8,478 bases of DNA from Gammaproteobacteria bacterium. GTDB lineage: Bacteria; Pseudomonadota; Gammaproteobacteria; Enterobacterales; Kangiellaceae. The notes below the pieces were generated by a model. That model searched no databases. It saw only the letters and a list, made by a program, of their open reading frames with translations, and had not been told where the DNA came from. Positions 1 to 6,778 of this stretch are shown in pieces. The stretch spans positions 1-8,478 of the forward strand of contig JABXIW010000043.1 in the NCBI GenBank assembly GCA_013372875.1. The letters run 5' to 3'. Positions within the stretch are counted from its first letter, which is position 1; the number at the start of each line of letters is the position of its first letter. The position numbers and the translations under genes were made by a program.

Positions 1-473
1 ATGCCGATGGCCAGCATGATCTTTCAAAAATCCCTGAATTAATCTCACTTTCGGAGCAACATCCAACTGCGCTGATCAGTGGCCATCCTGTATACGATGA
101 TTCTGTTCCTATGGGGCGTTTTATAGCTCGTTATATTACTCACTTTTGGGTTTGGATTGAGACTTTATCCTTTAAAATCAAAGATTCCATGTGCGGCTTT
201 CGGGTTTATCCAGTTAGTGCTTGTTGCCGATTAATGGATACTACTTATATCGGTCGCTTTATGGATTTTGATACCGAAATTATGGTCAAACTCTATTGGG
301 CTGACACCCCAGTTATCATGACGCCGACTGATGTTGTTTACCCTGAAGAAAACACATCTAACTTCCGTGTCTGGAAGGATAATTGGTTGATTACAAAAAT
401 GCACACACGTCTTGTTTTTGGAATGCTCATACGTGCTCCACTGTTGATATGGCGCAAGTTTAAACGGAGCTAA
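1..473 (+). CDS. GT2 family glycosyltransferase, 3' part (5' end outside window)
   Basis: The reading frame is open from the first base to the TAA at 471-473, giving about 156 C-terminal residues. The first codons read (D)ADGQHD, which matches the DXD-type nucleotide-sugar/metal site of GT2 (GT-A fold) glycosyltransferases such as dolichol-phosphate-mannose synthase-like enzymes. Downstream lie a DSMCGFRVYP stretch and MDFDTEIMVKLYW, which resemble the acceptor-side region of GT2 enzymes found in aryl polyene clusters. The ATG at 111 is internal and is not the start, because the DADGQHD motif lies upstream in the same frame. The acyltransferase follows after 2 bases. In aryl polyene clusters these two activities often sit side by side or fused, and are thought to build the glyco- or lipid part that anchors the pigment. 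The family call is firm; the sugar and acceptor are unknown. Confidence 0.88.
   Translation, partial: ADGQHDLSKIPELISLSEQHPTALISGHPVYDDSVPMGRFIARYITHFWVWIETLSFKIKDSMCGFRVYPVSACCRLMDTTYIGRFMDFDTEIMVKLYWADTPVIMTPTDVVYPEENTSNFRVWKDNWLITKMHTRLVFGMLIRAPLLIWRKFKRS
466..469 (+). promoter_or_regulatory. Shine-Dalgarno site for the TTG-started acyltransferase
   Basis: GGAG lies at 466-469 inside the end of the glycosyltransferase gene, 6 bases before the TTG at 476. It is the main support for TTG as start, since no in-frame ATG occurs until about residue 124, next to the catalytic motif. Confidence 0.6.
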
Positions 474-475
474 AC

Positions 476-1399
476 TTGAAACAAAACGACTCAAGTCATT
501 GGACCCAGCAAAAAGAACGAGGAACCCTGTTAGGAATAAAATTTCTGTTTTTTATTCGTCGTTATTTTGGGAAGTGGCCATTAAAAATCTTTTTATATCC
601 TGTGATCACTTATTTTTACCTTACGGGTAAAAGTGCTAGGCGATCTTCAAAAAACTACTTAGCAAGACTAAAAGCTAATAAACCTAGCGTTAATACCCAG
701 TCGTCGTTTAAACACTTTTTGCAATTCGCTGATGCGATATTAGATAAGTTATTGTCTTGGGACAGCAGACATAAATCCCCCCTTGAAGTTGTAGAACCAG
801 AAATTTGGCGTGAAATAAGAGCTTTACCCACGGGCGCCATTTTTATGGGGGCACATTTAGGTAATTTAGATGCTTGTCGAAATCAGTCTGATGCTATTAT
901 GGGTGGTAAATTAAATGCTTTAATGTTTACCGAGCACGCATCTAAGTTTATTGGCTTGATAAAAGAGCTTTCGCCTGAATTTGAACAGCAGATCATTCAG
1001 GTTTCCGAAGTAGGGCCAGATACCGCAATTCAGTTGCAGCAAAAATTGACCGAAAAGCAGCATCTGTTTATTTTGGCTGATCGAATCCCTCAAGCTGACA
1101 CTAGTAAAACCGTAGTAACTGATTTTTTAGGTCACGAAGCAGAATTTGGCATAGGGCCTTTTGTCTTGGCGTCAATCCTCAAAGTTCCTGTTTATTTTAT
1201 ATCCGCTTTGAAATCTGGTGATAGTTACCAACTTGCTGTGGAACCTTTAGGCATTCATCTTGCGGTTTCTCGCAAAACGAGAAAGCAAGCCATCGAACAA
1301 AGCGTTATGGCTTATGCTAAGTGGCTGGAAAAACAATGTGAGAAAGCGCCAATGCAATGGTATAATTTTTACCCTTTTTGGCGTGACGAATCCCAATAA
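476..1399 (+). CDS. LpxL/HtrB-like lysophospholipid acyltransferase family protein (aryl polyene cluster)
   Basis: This 307-residue protein is a membrane-associated acyltransferase of the lipid A acyltransferase-like (LpxL/HtrB) family, predicted to transfer a fatty acyl group from acyl-ACP to a hydroxyl. A hydrophobic, basic N-terminal segment (about residues 21-50) fits inner-membrane attachment. The catalytic HX4D motif is visible as AHLGNLD, with His127 and Asp132. LFILADRIP at about 197-205 and FLGHEAEFGIGPF at about 217-229 match the later conserved blocks of the family, and the C-terminus has the aromatic WYNFYPFW segment. About 300 residues is normal for the family. The start is TTG, supported by a GGAG six bases upstream. 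It sits 2 bases after the glycosyltransferase and just before the ammonia-lyase. By analogy with aryl polyene clusters it probably acylates the lipid/sugar anchor of the pigment (inference). It is unlikely to be the housekeeping lipid A enzyme, given its operon. Confidence 0.88.
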   Translation: MKQNDSSHWTQQKERGTLLGIKFLFFIRRYFGKWPLKIFLYPVITYFYLTGKSARRSSKNYLARLKANKPSVNTQSSFKHFLQFADAILDKLLSWDSRHKSPLEVVEPEIWREIRALPTGAIFMGAHLGNLDACRNQSDAIMGGKLNALMFTEHASKFIGLIKELSPEFEQQIIQVSEVGPDTAIQLQQKLTEKQHLFILADRIPQADTSKTVVTDFLGHEAEFGIGPFVLASILKVPVYFISALKSGDSYQLAVEPLGIHLAVSRKTRKQAIEQSVMAYAKWLEKQCEKAPMQWYNFYPFWRDESQ

Positions 1400-1405
1400 T
1401 TGACA

Positions 1406-2950
1406 ATGCCTATTATAAATCTTGATCAAAATAGCTATATCAGCATCGAAGATGTTTGTCAGGTTGCCTCTGGCAGCGCGTCGGTTAGTTTATCTGAAGA
1501 TCAAAACTATATTCAGTTAATCAAAGCTGGAGCTCAGTTTATTGAAAAACTACTTAAAGAAGATGGTGTAGTTTATGGTGTCACAACTGGCTATGGTGAT
1601 TCTTGTACGGTTGAAATATTACCTGAATTGATAGAAGAGCTACCACTGCATCTAACTCGTTATCATGGTTGTGGTTTAGGTAAATATTTGGATAAACCGC
1701 AAGTTTTGGCGGTGATGTTTGCACGTTTGATTTCATTGTCGAAAGGATATTCTGGAGTTAGCCTAGAGCTGGTTCAGTTATTGTCAGCAATGATAAATCG
1801 ACAAATTTTGCCGCAAATCCCAGAGGAAGGCTCAGTGGGTGCTAGCGGTGATTTAACCCCTCTATCTTATATTGCGGGAGCTTTAGTTGGAGAGCGCCAA
1901 GTAAAGTGGCAAGAGCAACAGGTTTTAGCCAAAGAAGCATTTGCAGCAACAGGATTAACGCCAATTAAGCTCAAGCCCAAAGAAGGTTTGGCGGTTATGA
2001 ATGGCACTGCCGTTATGACGGGGCTAGCCTGTTTGGCTTACCAAAAGGCAGAATACCTTGCGAAGTTGGCGACTCGTTTAACCGCTATGGCGAGTTTAGC
2101 GATTAAAGGTAATGCCAATCATTTTGACGAGTATTTATTTAATGTAAAGCCGCATCAAGGACAACAAAAAGTAGCTGCGCGTATCCGTCATGATTTAAAT
2201 TACGAAAGACACCCATCTCGCAATTCAGAGCGTCTGCAAGATCGCTATTCGATCCGTTGTGCACCGCATGTCATAGGGGTGTTAGAAGATGCTTTGCCAC
2301 TTTTTAGAACATTCATCGAAAATGAGCTAAACAGCTCTAACGATAACCCGATTATTGATAGTGAGCATCAAAAAGTGCTACATGGTGGGCACTTTTATGG
2401 TGGCCATATTGCTTTTGCTATGGATTCGATGAAAAACACTGTTGCCAATTTGGCGGATCTACTTGATAGGCAATTAGCGCTGTTAGTTGATACACGCTAT
2501 AACAATGGTTTACCGTCGAATTTATCAGGAGCCGAGACTCATAGAAGCTCTATCAATCACGGTTTTAAAGCGGTACAAATCTCGGTTTCAGCTTGGACTG
2601 CGGAAGCGCTAAAGTTGACCATGCCTGCCAGTGTTTTCTCGCGTTCTACAGAGTGTCATAACCAAGACAAGGTTAGCATGGGTACCATTAGCACTAGGGA
2701 TTGTTTGCGAGTAATTGAGTTAACACAGCAAGTATTCGCCGCGCATTTATTAGCTTTATATCAGGCACTGAAGATTCGGTTAGAGAAGCAGGAATTGGCT
2801 ACAGAAACCTGGTCTGCCGAAGTGTTAGAGTTTTACCAAGCCATTGAACAAGAGTTTGACTGGCTTACTGAAGATAGAATTTTAGAGCAAGATTTAAGAA
2901 AGTTTGTTGCTTTGATTGATAGCCAGGCGTGGGAGCTTTATGAGGAGTAA
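1406..2950 (+). CDS. Aromatic amino acid ammonia-lyase (HAL/PAL/TAL family, MIO enzyme)
   Basis: This roughly 514-residue enzyme removes ammonia from an L-amino acid using the self-formed MIO group. The Ala-Ser-Gly triad that forms MIO is present at residues 146-148 in GSVGASGDLTPLSY. Also present are the catalytic Tyr in VVYGVTTGYG (Tyr57), NGTAVMTG near 199, YSIRCAPH near 281-288, NSSNDNPIID near 309-318 and HNQDKVSMGT near 418-427. Automatic tools may call it histidine ammonia-lyase (hutH). However, the Glu of the HAL block NQEDHVSM is replaced here by Gln in NQDKVSM, as in Phe/Tyr lyases. The substrate-selectivity pair reads Tyr86-His87. Its place in an aryl polyene operon suggests it makes cinnamate or 4-hydroxycinnamate as a starter unit. 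ATG 1406 is chosen as start; TTG at 1400, directly after the previous stop, would add two residues. Neither has a clear Shine-Dalgarno site. Family certain, substrate inferred. Confidence 0.93.
   Translation: MPIINLDQNSYISIEDVCQVASGSASVSLSEDQNYIQLIKAGAQFIEKLLKEDGVVYGVTTGYGDSCTVEILPELIEELPLHLTRYHGCGLGKYLDKPQVLAVMFARLISLSKGYSGVSLELVQLLSAMINRQILPQIPEEGSVGASGDLTPLSYIAGALVGERQVKWQEQQVLAKEAFAATGLTPIKLKPKEGLAVMNGTAVMTGLACLAYQKAEYLAKLATRLTAMASLAIKGNANHFDEYLFNVKPHQGQQKVAARIRHDLNYERHPSRNSERLQDRYSIRCAPHVIGVLEDALPLFRTFIENELNSSNDNPIIDSEHQKVLHGGHFYGGHIAFAMDSMKNTVANLADLLDRQLALLVDTRYNNGLPSNLSGAETHRSSINHGFKAVQISVSAWTAEALKLTMPASVFSRSTECHNQDKVSMGTISTRDCLRVIELTQQVFAAHLLALYQALKIRLEKQELATETWSAEVLEFYQAIEQEFDWLTEDRILEQDLRKFVALIDSQAWELYEE
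2931..2935 (+). promoter_or_regulatory. Shine-Dalgarno site for the thioesterase gene
   Basis: GGGAG lies 4 bases before the ATG at 2940, inside the end of the ammonia-lyase gene. It favours the ATG at 2940 over an in-frame ATT at 2916, which would only lengthen the overlap by 24 bases. Confidence 0.55.
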
Positions 2951-3362
2951 GGCCATTGTATCTGCGCAAATTAATCGGCGTATCGAATTTTATGATTTGG
3001 ATCCGATGCAGATTGTTTGGCACGGCCACTATGTCAAATATTTCGAGGAAGCGCGTTGCGCATTGCTCGATAAAATTGAATACAACTATGATCAGATGGA
3101 TGCAAGTGGCTTTTATTGGCCGATTGTGGATATGCGGGTCAAATACGTAAGTTCAGCTAAATTTAAGCAAGAGATCTGTATCATTGCTAATTTAGTGGAA
3201 TATGAGAATCGCTTGAAAATGGAATATCGTGTCACAGGTGCATCCAGCCAGCAGGTATTAACAAAGGGCTATACTATTCAGGCTGCTGTGGACAAAGAAT
3301 CTGGCGAGTTGCAGTTTGTCTCGCCCCCGATTTTGTCTAAAAAGTTGGCTAACTATTTATGA
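2940..3362 (+). CDS. Acyl-CoA/acyl-ACP thioesterase, YbgC/4-hydroxybenzoyl-CoA thioesterase (hotdog) family
   Basis: This 140-residue single hotdog-domain protein is of normal length for the YbgC/FadM/4HBT group. The signature segment near residues 16-38 is clear: EFYDLDPMQIVWHGHYVKYF followed by EEAR. It matches the family pattern D-x-D-x3-(V)-x-H-x2-Y-x4-E-x-x-R, with Asp21 at the position of the catalytic Asp. It would hydrolyse a thioester in the cytoplasm. In aryl polyene clusters such thioesterases are thought to release the finished polyene or an aryl intermediate from CoA/ACP, or to clear stalled chains; which one applies here cannot be read from sequence. The start is ATG 2940, with GGGAG just upstream, overlapping the ammonia-lyase gene by 11 bases. 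The stop overlaps the next start as ATGA, which implies translational coupling to the LolA-like gene. Confidence 0.88.
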   Translation: MRSKAIVSAQINRRIEFYDLDPMQIVWHGHYVKYFEEARCALLDKIEYNYDQMDASGFYWPIVDMRVKYVSSAKFKQEICIIANLVEYENRLKMEYRVTGASSQQVLTKGYTIQAAVDKESGELQFVSPPILSKKLANYL

Positions 3363-3922
3363 AATGTTTAATCTTTTTCGGCTTGCTATCTATAAACTGC
3401 TGTTTTTCGGCAGCGGCAACTGATGCCGCTAATGTTGAAATTAGGGCTTTTGAGCAGGTTCAATTGCAAAGTTTTAATGGCCTGTTTGAGCAAGTAAGGC
3501 AGTTAAAGTTGATTAAAAAGCCATTACGATCAAAGGGTGTGTTTGAAGTCACGGACGCAGCTTTAGTTTGGCACACTAAAACGCCGTTTGAAGTTGAATA
3601 TGTTATTAATCAGGAAGTCATAAAAGAAACGGTGGACGGTGAAACCAAAATACAGCAGTTATCTGAAAACCAACATATGCAGGCTTTTGCCAAAGTGTTT
3701 GCGGCTTTAATCAAGCTAGATAAAGAAGTAATACTGCAGAATTTTAGCATCGAAGAGTCATTGCATAATGATAAGTGGCAGTTAACATTGACACCTATTA
3801 GCAGCCCCATCGACAAGGTTTTTTCTAAGATTGAAATTTCTGGTAATAGCCAAATAGAAAAAATTAAGACGGCCAGTCATGCTGGAGACATCAATTCCAT
3901 TCATTTGAGTTATGAGCGCTGA
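3359..3922 (+). CDS. LolA-like periplasmic outer-membrane lipid/lipoprotein carrier protein
   Basis: This 187-residue protein has an N-terminal signal peptide: a short basic start, then a hydrophobic stretch with cleavage likely around residues 18-21 (FSAAAT). Two cysteines at 14-15 are not in a lipobox context, so it is probably soluble in the periplasm. The mature part resembles the LolA fold family: an early helical segment (ANVEIRAFEQVQLQSFNGLF), then KPLRSKGVFEV and LVWHTKTPFEVEYVI. The last matches the LolA beta-strand that reads like 'W.v..P....yv'. Housekeeping LolA carries lipoproteins across the periplasm. Copies in aryl polyene clusters are presumed to carry the lipidated pigment instead (inference). 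It sits between the thioesterase (ATGA overlap) and the MMPL exporter (11-base overlap), which ties it to export. No clear Shine-Dalgarno site precedes it, so translation may depend on the upstream gene. Confidence 0.82.
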   Translation: MKCLIFFGLLSINCCFSAAATDAANVEIRAFEQVQLQSFNGLFEQVRQLKLIKKPLRSKGVFEVTDAALVWHTKTPFEVEYVINQEVIKETVDGETKIQQLSENQHMQAFAKVFAALIKLDKEVILQNFSIEESLHNDKWQLTLTPISSPIDKVFSKIEISGNSQIEKIKTASHAGDINSIHLSYER

Positions 3923-6209
3923 TTTTTTTTCTAGAAAAAGCGTACTAATAACCTGGCTACTGATGTGTATTGCATTGGCAGCTGTTTTTTATAACCAATT
4001 TGTTAAGCAAACTAATATCAATTCTGATATTTCCTCGATCTTGCCTGCAGAAAGTCAAGAAGCCGCGCAATTAGGAAAGTTATTTAATCAAACGACGGCT
4101 AACCAATTAATTTGGATGCTAAAAGCCCAAGATGAACAATCATTAATTGATGCGGCTGACGAGATAAGTAAGGATTTAACTTCATCCAAACTACTGGCTA
4201 TGGTGATCAATGACTCTAATGGTTTATCATTATTGTTTGAACGGTTAAGTCAGAATCAGGGTATCTATTTATCCCAGCAAGATAAGACCTTTTTACAGAA
4301 CAAAGACTTTCAAGGTATTACGCAAAGTAAAATTGAAAAGCTTTATTCGCCATTATCTGCAGTAAACTCTGAAATTTTAGTGCAAGATCCTCTGTTGCTC
4401 ACTACTAGTTTTTTAGAGCAGTCGTTTAAAAATAATACGGCTAAAGTGATTGGTAATTATATCGGTTATCAAGATGGCGATGACATTATTTTGATGCTTA
4501 ACTTGCAGCTTAAAGGTTCGCCATTTGATATAGAACTGCAAAAAGAGTACTTGAGTTATCTCGATACTGTTGAGGCTCGGTTATCACCAAAAAATATTGA
4601 GTTAATGCAGCTAGGTTTAGTCGGTTTTGCTGCGTACGAGACACAGCAAGGTTTAACCGAAGCAAAGGTTATTGGCTTGGGCTCGATTTTAGTGATATTA
4701 GTTTTAATCAGTTTAATTTTCCGAAGCCCCATACCATTATTGTTGATGAGCTTAGTTATTGCTACTGGAGTTATTTGTGCTTTATCGGTAGCTAGTTTGC
4801 TATTCGGGCCGTTACATGTTTTGAGTATATTGGTCGGTACTAGTTTAATTGGTATCGCTGTCGACTATGTTTTTCATTACTTCGCTAAAAATGCTTTTCA
4901 TCCAAACAAGGTGGCCTCAGCAAAGATTATCAAACCTGTCACTTTGGGGCTAATCACGAGTATTTTGGGTTACAGTGCTTTGTTTTTATCGGCATTGGAA
5001 GTCTTGCAACAAATCGCCTTTATATCCTCTGTAGGTTTAGTTGCAGCTTATTTCTCAACCTTGGTTATTTTGCCTGCAATAAAATTCGATCTTTCCAAAA
5101 AGTCGAACCTATCCTTTAGCATTTTTGACCGATTGAACCAGCTTTCCAATACTGGCAACTACAAGACGCTATGTTTGATGGTATGCTCCGCAATACTCGT
5201 ATTGGCGGTTTTTTTACTGCCAAAGATAACTTTTAATGATCAAGTAGAGTTATTGCACGCCAGCCCCAAGCATCTGATTGAGCAGCAAGAGGTCATTGAG
5301 TCTTTGGTGGAAGAGGCTGCTCCTAGTGAAAATATGGTCGTATCAGCTAATGACCTTGAACAGCTGTTAGTAAAACTTGAAAAACTGGATACCTTATTGC
5401 AACAAGAAGTGGCCAATAAGAACCTTGATTCTTATATTGGATTACAGCAGTTTTTGCATTCAAATGAGTACCAAAACCAATCGATTTCATTAGTTAAAGA
5501 TTGGCTTAATTCCGAATATATCCACGATTATCTGGAAATATTAGATCTTAATGTTATAGAGCTTAAAGCATCATTAGCAAATGATTACTTAAATCAAGCG
5601 GACTTTAAGAAAACGCCTTACGCGCCGCTAATTGAAAAGTTATTATTAAAGGATGAGCAAGGTGATTTTTACGGGTTAGTGAAATTAATTGGGGTCAAAG
5701 ATTTAAGTGCAATTAGTCTTTTCGTTAAAAATGAACCAGCTATTTCTTTAATAAATCCGAAAGCACAATTCAGTGACTTCTTAGCCCAGGTTAGAGTAGA
5801 TAGCATTTACTTCGTAGCAGCGGCTTACTTGGTTATTTTATTGCTATTGATAGTAGTGAATGGTTTTAAGGCTGCCTTGAAGCAGTTTATACCGCCTTTA
5901 TCCGCGGCTTTATTAGGTTTGTTTGCAGCTATGGCTCTCGGGCAAATGATTAATATTTTCCATATTGTGGCTTTAACACTGGTTCTAGGGATTGGGATCG
6001 ACTACACAATTTTTTATGCCAACGCTCAGCAGCACCAAAAGCCGGATATGGTTTTGGCTATCAGCTGCTCCATGATTTCAACCGTGTTAGCTTTTGGCTT
6101 GATGGCATTAAGTCAAACTCCAGCGGTTTCAGGTTTTGGTACCGTGGTATTAGTTGGGATTTTCAGTGCTTATTTGTTGGCACCCCTAGCCAAGGAGTCA
6201 AAAGCATGA
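3912..6209 (+). CDS. MMPL/RND-family exporter, predicted lipid-pigment transporter (12 TM)
   Basis: This 765-residue inner-membrane protein has the two-fold RND/MMPL layout. It has one TM helix near 10-27, a large periplasmic loop (about 30-250) and a five-helix bundle (about 252-390). The second half repeats this: one helix near 419-437, a second loop (about 438-630) and a second bundle (about 630-760). The paired motifs GIAVDY (314-319, Asp318) and GIGIDY (693-698, Asp697) lie in equivalent helices, at the place where MMPL proteins carry the Asp-Tyr pairs of proton coupling. RND relatives move hydrophobic molecules using the proton gradient. Being flanked by a LolA-like carrier and a lipoprotein, it probably hands the aryl polyene lipid to the periplasmic carrier (inference). 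It overlaps LolA by 11 bases with no obvious Shine-Dalgarno site, and the next gene by ATGA. Length and domains look intact. Confidence 0.9.
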   Translation: MSADFFSRKSVLITWLLMCIALAAVFYNQFVKQTNINSDISSILPAESQEAAQLGKLFNQTTANQLIWMLKAQDEQSLIDAADEISKDLTSSKLLAMVINDSNGLSLLFERLSQNQGIYLSQQDKTFLQNKDFQGITQSKIEKLYSPLSAVNSEILVQDPLLLTTSFLEQSFKNNTAKVIGNYIGYQDGDDIILMLNLQLKGSPFDIELQKEYLSYLDTVEARLSPKNIELMQLGLVGFAAYETQQGLTEAKVIGLGSILVILVLISLIFRSPIPLLLMSLVIATGVICALSVASLLFGPLHVLSILVGTSLIGIAVDYVFHYFAKNAFHPNKVASAKIIKPVTLGLITSILGYSALFLSALEVLQQIAFISSVGLVAAYFSTLVILPAIKFDLSKKSNLSFSIFDRLNQLSNTGNYKTLCLMVCSAILVLAVFLLPKITFNDQVELLHASPKHLIEQQEVIESLVEEAAPSENMVVSANDLEQLLVKLEKLDTLLQQEVANKNLDSYIGLQQFLHSNEYQNQSISLVKDWLNSEYIHDYLEILDLNVIELKASLANDYLNQADFKKTPYAPLIEKLLLKDEQGDFYGLVKLIGVKDLSAISLFVKNEPAISLINPKAQFSDFLAQVRVDSIYFVAAAYLVILLLLIVVNGFKAALKQFIPPLSAALLGLFAAMALGQMINIFHIVALTLVLGIGIDYTIFYANAQQHQKPDMVLAISCSMISTVLAFGLMALSQTPAVSGFGTVVLVGIFSAYLLAPLAKESKA
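6192..6197 (+). promoter_or_regulatory. Strong Shine-Dalgarno site for the DUF3261-type lipoprotein gene
   Basis: AAGGAG lies 8 bases before the ATG at 6206, within the last codons of the exporter gene. It is the best ribosome binding site seen in the window and suggests the lipoprotein has its own efficient translation start despite the ATGA overlap. Confidence 0.65.
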
Positions 6210-6778
6210 AGCTGATGAAAGTTGCTATATTTGTGCTTTTTACATTATTAACTGGCTGTCAATCTTTGCCGCAGACCAATCCTGAACATGAAGTTTTTCT
6301 CGCAAAAGATATCAGTTACCAACTACAGACTGTAGCTTCATCAGGATTAACAGAAAACCTAACACAAAAAGTGAAGTATATTGGCCCTGATGGAAAGAGC
6401 CTTGATTACCTTATTCAAATCAGTATTGAGCAGCAGCACGACTATCTTAGCTTAGTTGCAACCAACTTAATGGGCGTTCCCTTGATTAGTTTTGAAGTTG
6501 AGGGCGTGCGGGTTGCTAATGCAAGCAAAATCGCGGCAGAGCTGCCAGAACCGCAACGTATTTTAGCGGACTTGCAATTTATGTATTGGCCTTTAGAATC
6601 TTTTGCATCTTTACGAGATTATGATGTTACCGAGTTCTGTGAGACGAGTTGTCAGCGACAAATACTCTACAAAAAAAGACCTATTATGTTGCTGAGCTAT
6701 AAACAGAATAAGCTCGTAGACGAGTTGCATTTTAAAAATTTGATTCATGGCTATCAAATGCAGATAAAGAATTTATGA
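6206..6778 (+). CDS. DUF3261-like outer-membrane lipoprotein of the aryl polyene cluster
   Basis: This 190-residue protein has a lipoprotein signal: MKLMK, a hydrophobic core, then the lipobox LLTG-Cys with the lipidated Cys at residue 18. The residues after it are Gln-Ser, with no Asp at +2, so sorting to the outer membrane is expected. The mature part is rich in beta-strand-like segments (for example YLSLVATNLMGVPLISFEV near 80-98), followed by ILADLQFMYWPLESF. This pattern recalls the DUF3261 lipoproteins found next to MMPL and LolA genes in aryl polyene clusters. Its molecular role is not established; a receiving or LolB-like function at the outer membrane is an attractive guess from context. 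A Cys145/Cys149 pair (CETSC) could form a disulfide in the periplasm. Start ATG 6206 has a strong AAGGAG upstream. The stop overlaps the ketosynthase start as ATGA. The DUF assignment rests on context and overall pattern and is less sure than the lipoprotein call. Confidence 0.8.
   Translation: MKLMKVAIFVLFTLLTGCQSLPQTNPEHEVFLAKDISYQLQTVASSGLTENLTQKVKYIGPDGKSLDYLIQISIEQQHDYLSLVATNLMGVPLISFEVEGVRVANASKIAAELPEPQRILADLQFMYWPLESFASLRDYDVTEFCETSCQRQILYKKRPIMLLSYKQNKLVDELHFKNLIHGYQMQIKNL

Noticed and set aside
111..473. Glycosyltransferase gene starting at ATG 111
   Set aside because: The frame is open to base 1 and carries the conserved DADGQHD motif upstream of this ATG, so the real start is outside the window.
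474..475. Search for promoters, terminators or attachment sites between genes
   Set aside because: The longest gap between genes is about 6 bases, and I saw no convincing hairpin followed by a T-run or -35/-10 pair that context would support.
231..494. Minus-strand open frames, here and at 655-840, 1247-1429, 3610-3816, 7614-7862 and 8072-8302
   Set aside because: All are short, lie within well-supported + strand genes, and show no recognisable motif.
2916..2939. Longer thioesterase start at 2916
   Set aside because: ATT is a rare start; ATG 2940 has GGGAG just upstream and gives the normal family N-terminus.
1406..2950. Annotation as histidine ammonia-lyase (hutH) of histidine catabolism
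   Set aside because: No other hut gene is nearby, the histidine-linked Glu is replaced by Gln, and the operon is of aryl polyene type.
2956..3150. Second + strand frame of 64 codons inside the thioesterase gene
   Set aside because: It lies wholly inside a gene with clear hotdog motifs and has no family features of its own.
3359..3922. Housekeeping lolA, or a lipoprotein because of Cys14-Cys15
   Set aside because: Housekeeping lolA usually sits beside ftsK/rarA, not here; Asn-Cys does not fit a lipobox.
3912..6209. Drug-efflux pump or mycobacterial-type MmpL
   Set aside because: There are no membrane-fusion or TolC partner genes; the flanking LolA-like and lipoprotein genes point to lipid or pigment export.
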